Shown here piece after piece: positions 48,496 through 64,000 of a stretch of DNA of 64,000 nt (position 1 is its first letter; every line of letters starts with the position of its first letter). Origin of the DNA: Linyphia triangularis (taxonomy: Eukaryota; Arthropoda; Arachnida; Araneae; Linyphiidae); contig OZ021722.1 of the NCBI GenBank assembly GCA_963978545.1, positions 107,678,942-107,742,941 on the forward strand. The letters are read 5' to 3'. Below the pieces are notes generated by a model. That model saw only the letters and a program-made list of their open reading frames with translations, was not told the origin of the DNA and made no database searches. The position numbers and the translations under genes were made by a program.

Positions 48496-49669
48496 CACTG
48501 AAGAGCCAGAAAAACTGGTATATGCGTACGTATGCAAAAAAACGAAGGTATGCAACCAGCGTAAAGCGATGTGATCGGAAGAGTCTATATAAGACAACAG
48601 GTGTCTGACAAAGCTGTTAGATCGATTCCTGCTGCTACAATGGCAGGTTATCAAAATTTAATGTACTTTGAACTTGGCGTTACAGTCAGCGCACGAGAGA
48701 TGGGACATAGCATCTCCTAGGATTTTTGCGTACGACGATTTCATGAGTGTACCGTAAGTATCAATTATCGGGTAAACACCAAATCTCAAACATCGGTGTG
48801 GCCGGAAAAAGACCTTGAAAGAACGAGATCATCGTAAAAAAGTCCTTAAACTTGATAGACATGCAACACTTCCACTAATTGCCACGGATTTCAATGCTGG
48901 GTCATCAACAAGTATCAACCATGCGAACAGTTCAAAACACCATCATTGACATGAACTTTCAAATGCCAACCCGGGCACTGTTCTTGACTGCACAGCACAA
49001 AGATTTACGCCTCACCTGGACCCACCAGCACCACCATTGGAATGTTGGTGACTGTAAACACGTTGCATGGTTTGATGAGTCTCGTTTTCAATTGTATCGA
49101 TCAGATGGAGGCGCCCAAGTATGGAGACAACCTCATCAATCCATGGACCCTACATGCTTACAAGAGACTGTTCAAGCTGTAGGAGCCTCTGTGATGGTAA
49201 GGGGTGTGTGCAATTGACGCGATATGGGATTCCTGGTACATATAGAGAGGACTCTGACAGGTGACAGGTACTTAAGAGCAACCTATAGAATCACTTACAA
49301 CCATTCATGAACATGATGATATCGGACGGACTTGGACAATTCCAGCAAGACAATGCGTCACCCCACATGTCGATATTTGCTACAAACTTGCTCCAGGAAC
49401 ACTCTTCTGACTACAGACGTTTAGGTTGGCCACCTAAATCCCCAGACATGAACATTATTAAGCATATCTGGGGTGCCTTGCAACGTGCTGTTCAAAAGAG
49501 ATCTCCACACACCTCTCACTCCCATGGATTTGTGGACTGCTCTGAAAGATTCATGGTGTAAATTGCCTCCAGGACACCTTCAGACATTAGTCGAATCCAT
49601 GCGATGTCGTGCTCGTGAGGGCCCAACACGATATTAGGCAGGTGTACCAGTTTTTATCGCTCTTCAGTG
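48496..49669 (+). mobile_element. Tc1-like DNA transposon, defective (1174 bp)
   Basis: Inverted ends CACTGAAGAGCCAGAAAAAC and CACTGAAGAGCGATAAAAAC are flanked by TA (48494-48495 and 49670-49671), the Tc1/mariner target. The length is slightly short for the family. Confidence 0.93.
48639..49628 (+). pseudogene. Tc1-like transposase, broken
   Basis: Starts MAGYQN at 48639 but stops after about 26 codons. Later blocks are readable in different frames. 48879-49217 holds the middle region with the first catalytic aspartate (WFDESRF). 49307-49561 holds the second aspartate (QQDNASPH) and the third motif SPDMNIIKHIWG, shifted by frameshift from the previous block. The third motif normally carries the catalytic glutamate in I-E-H; here it is lysine (AAG at 49460-49462). 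Stops, frameshift and lost active-site residue make it inactive. Confidence 0.9.
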
Positions 49670-49769
49670 TATTTTGGAACGGTAACATAGTTTCGGCCCA
49701 AATTGGCCAATTTTCCAAAACCCTTTCCAACATTGGCCAATGCAGCTGTGCTACCTGGATATCTCGGTT

Positions 49770-50695
49770 ATTCTAGAAGATCCGCTTGAGGTTTTGAATC
49801 TATTTCAAGATATACATTGCAATTAAAGTATGGTTAAAAGATGGAAAAACGTTCTCAACTCACCAACGCATTGAGATCCATTCTCTTGTCCTTAAAAAGG
49901 AGCATGGGCTAGCAGCTATTGGATCCGGCTTTTATCTACAAAAGCCCTGCTAGTGGTGGACACTCTCTTCTACTTGGAGGACTGGGAAGGACAGGACACC
50001 AACGTCACAGACAACGGAAAGTACATAAACACAAGAGATAGAAAACTGCTTCACTGGAATCAGAGGATTGCGAAAGAAGATCTTTTTGTTTATGTTAGTA
50101 CAAAGCTTTGCTAAACTCACAAACCAATACAAAAAAAAGAATAGAAGGAAATATTGAATTGGAGACAAGCGGAGACTACTTCTACAAACAGGGAAGTGAT
50201 TTCTCTTGGACAATCACAGAACTAAACGTCCAGTTTCAATTACTAAATTCAATGACGCATTCCTGTCAATCAACTCTAGATGGCATCAAAAGCCACATTA
50301 ATTTCAATGTCCAAATTATTTATTTTTTTAAAAATACACAGTCACTTGAACAATTATTTGTTAAAGAAACCGAATAGTCAATTTACTGGTTGGTGATGCC
50401 ACTATTTCACAAAAGATCTTTTTTTTTTTGTGAGAATCAACCATTACACAACTATATCACTTCAATCGGTCCTAGACCTCAAAAATTACCGCAAATAACG
50501 TCTTCCTTCCGTACAAAACTGCCAATGAGAAGCCGAAACCTCCGCAACAAAGCTGCCACAAAAACAATAAAATGTAACAAAAACTAGCAAAGAGAGAGAA
50601 AAGGAAAAAAAAATACCTATAAATACACAAACAAAAAAATAAATCCTCAAGAACAAAAAAAAAACTATCTGGAGGGGAGGTAGTTAGGAACCCAT
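49770..50695 (-). other. Probable 3' UTR/downstream of the minus-strand gene
   Basis: It follows the gene's stop codon at 50696-50698. TTTATT (AATAAA on the minus strand) occurs near 50319-50325. The transcript end cannot be fixed from sequence. Incidental open frames only. Confidence 0.4.
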
Positions 50696-63878
<13,183 letters not shown>

Positions 63879-64000
63879 CTGAAATATAAGATTTGTATAT
63901 AAATAACAAATTTGAAATTACAATAGAACTCTAAAATAATAACAACAATGTTTCTATTTGAAAAAACTTAGTTGTTTCGCATATACAGGGACTCCAGCGG
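63879..64000. other. Intron running off the right edge
   Basis: Upstream of the micro-exon; no further exon identified in the last 120 bp. Confidence 0.4.

Larger units (their letters stand above)
48260..49768 (-). repeat. GGCCAAT repeat interrupted by a Tc1-like element
   Basis: 48260-48493 and 49672-49768 look like two parts of one GGCCAAT-type repeat. The right part ends GCAGCTGTGCTACCTGG, the inverse of the 3.97-kb copy's start. Confidence 0.5.

Overview
This is AT-rich, repeat-dense eukaryotic DNA that fits an arthropod, most likely a spider or other chelicerate. The grounds are two arthropod-type gustatory receptor genes, a GT-AG spliced gene with kilobase introns, a Tc1-like transposon with CACTGAAGAGC ends, a Helitron with arthropod-style ends, a tRNA-derived SINE with an (AACC)n tail, and many palindromic MITEs. 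Assignment to spiders is inference from family knowledge. No bacterial, viral or CRISPR features were seen.

Layout: 1-693 is a 148-bp satellite running off the left edge. 864-9280 is a patchwork of foldback/MITE elements plus a decayed minus-strand spliced gene (5509-7118). 9282-15512 is a 6.2-kb Ty3/gypsy-type LTR retrotransposon with intact-looking LTRs and a 4-bp target duplication. It has an in-frame stop in gag and has lost the catalytic core of integrase. 15626-16271 is a solo LTR of another family. 16-31 kb is a tandemly duplicated chemoreceptor locus: two intact intronless receptor genes (18953-20032 and 29238-30320, about 360 aa each) and, between them, flanks of a third copy whose gene is gone (about 22.4-24.7 kb). 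The first receptor is preceded by four 156-bp tandem copies of its own leader and N-terminal coding sequence.

31-50 kb has no convincing host gene. It holds a 168-bp tandem array, tetranucleotide arrays up to about 640 bp, a 7-copy array near 42 kb, large foldback elements, SINEs, and a dead Tc1-like copy nested inside another repeat. 50.7-63.9 kb, on the minus strand, carries the last six exons of a proline-, tryptophan-proline- and glutamine/tyrosine-rich protein. All exon phases agree and the gene continues past the right edge. Its introns contain a Helitron, SINEs and MITEs.

The two receptors are probably ligand-gated cation channel subunits of the gustatory receptor superfamily. The minus-strand gene looks like an unrelated scaffold-type protein; I could not identify its family. 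Many insertions are nested with readable target duplications, so relative insertion order can be read directly.
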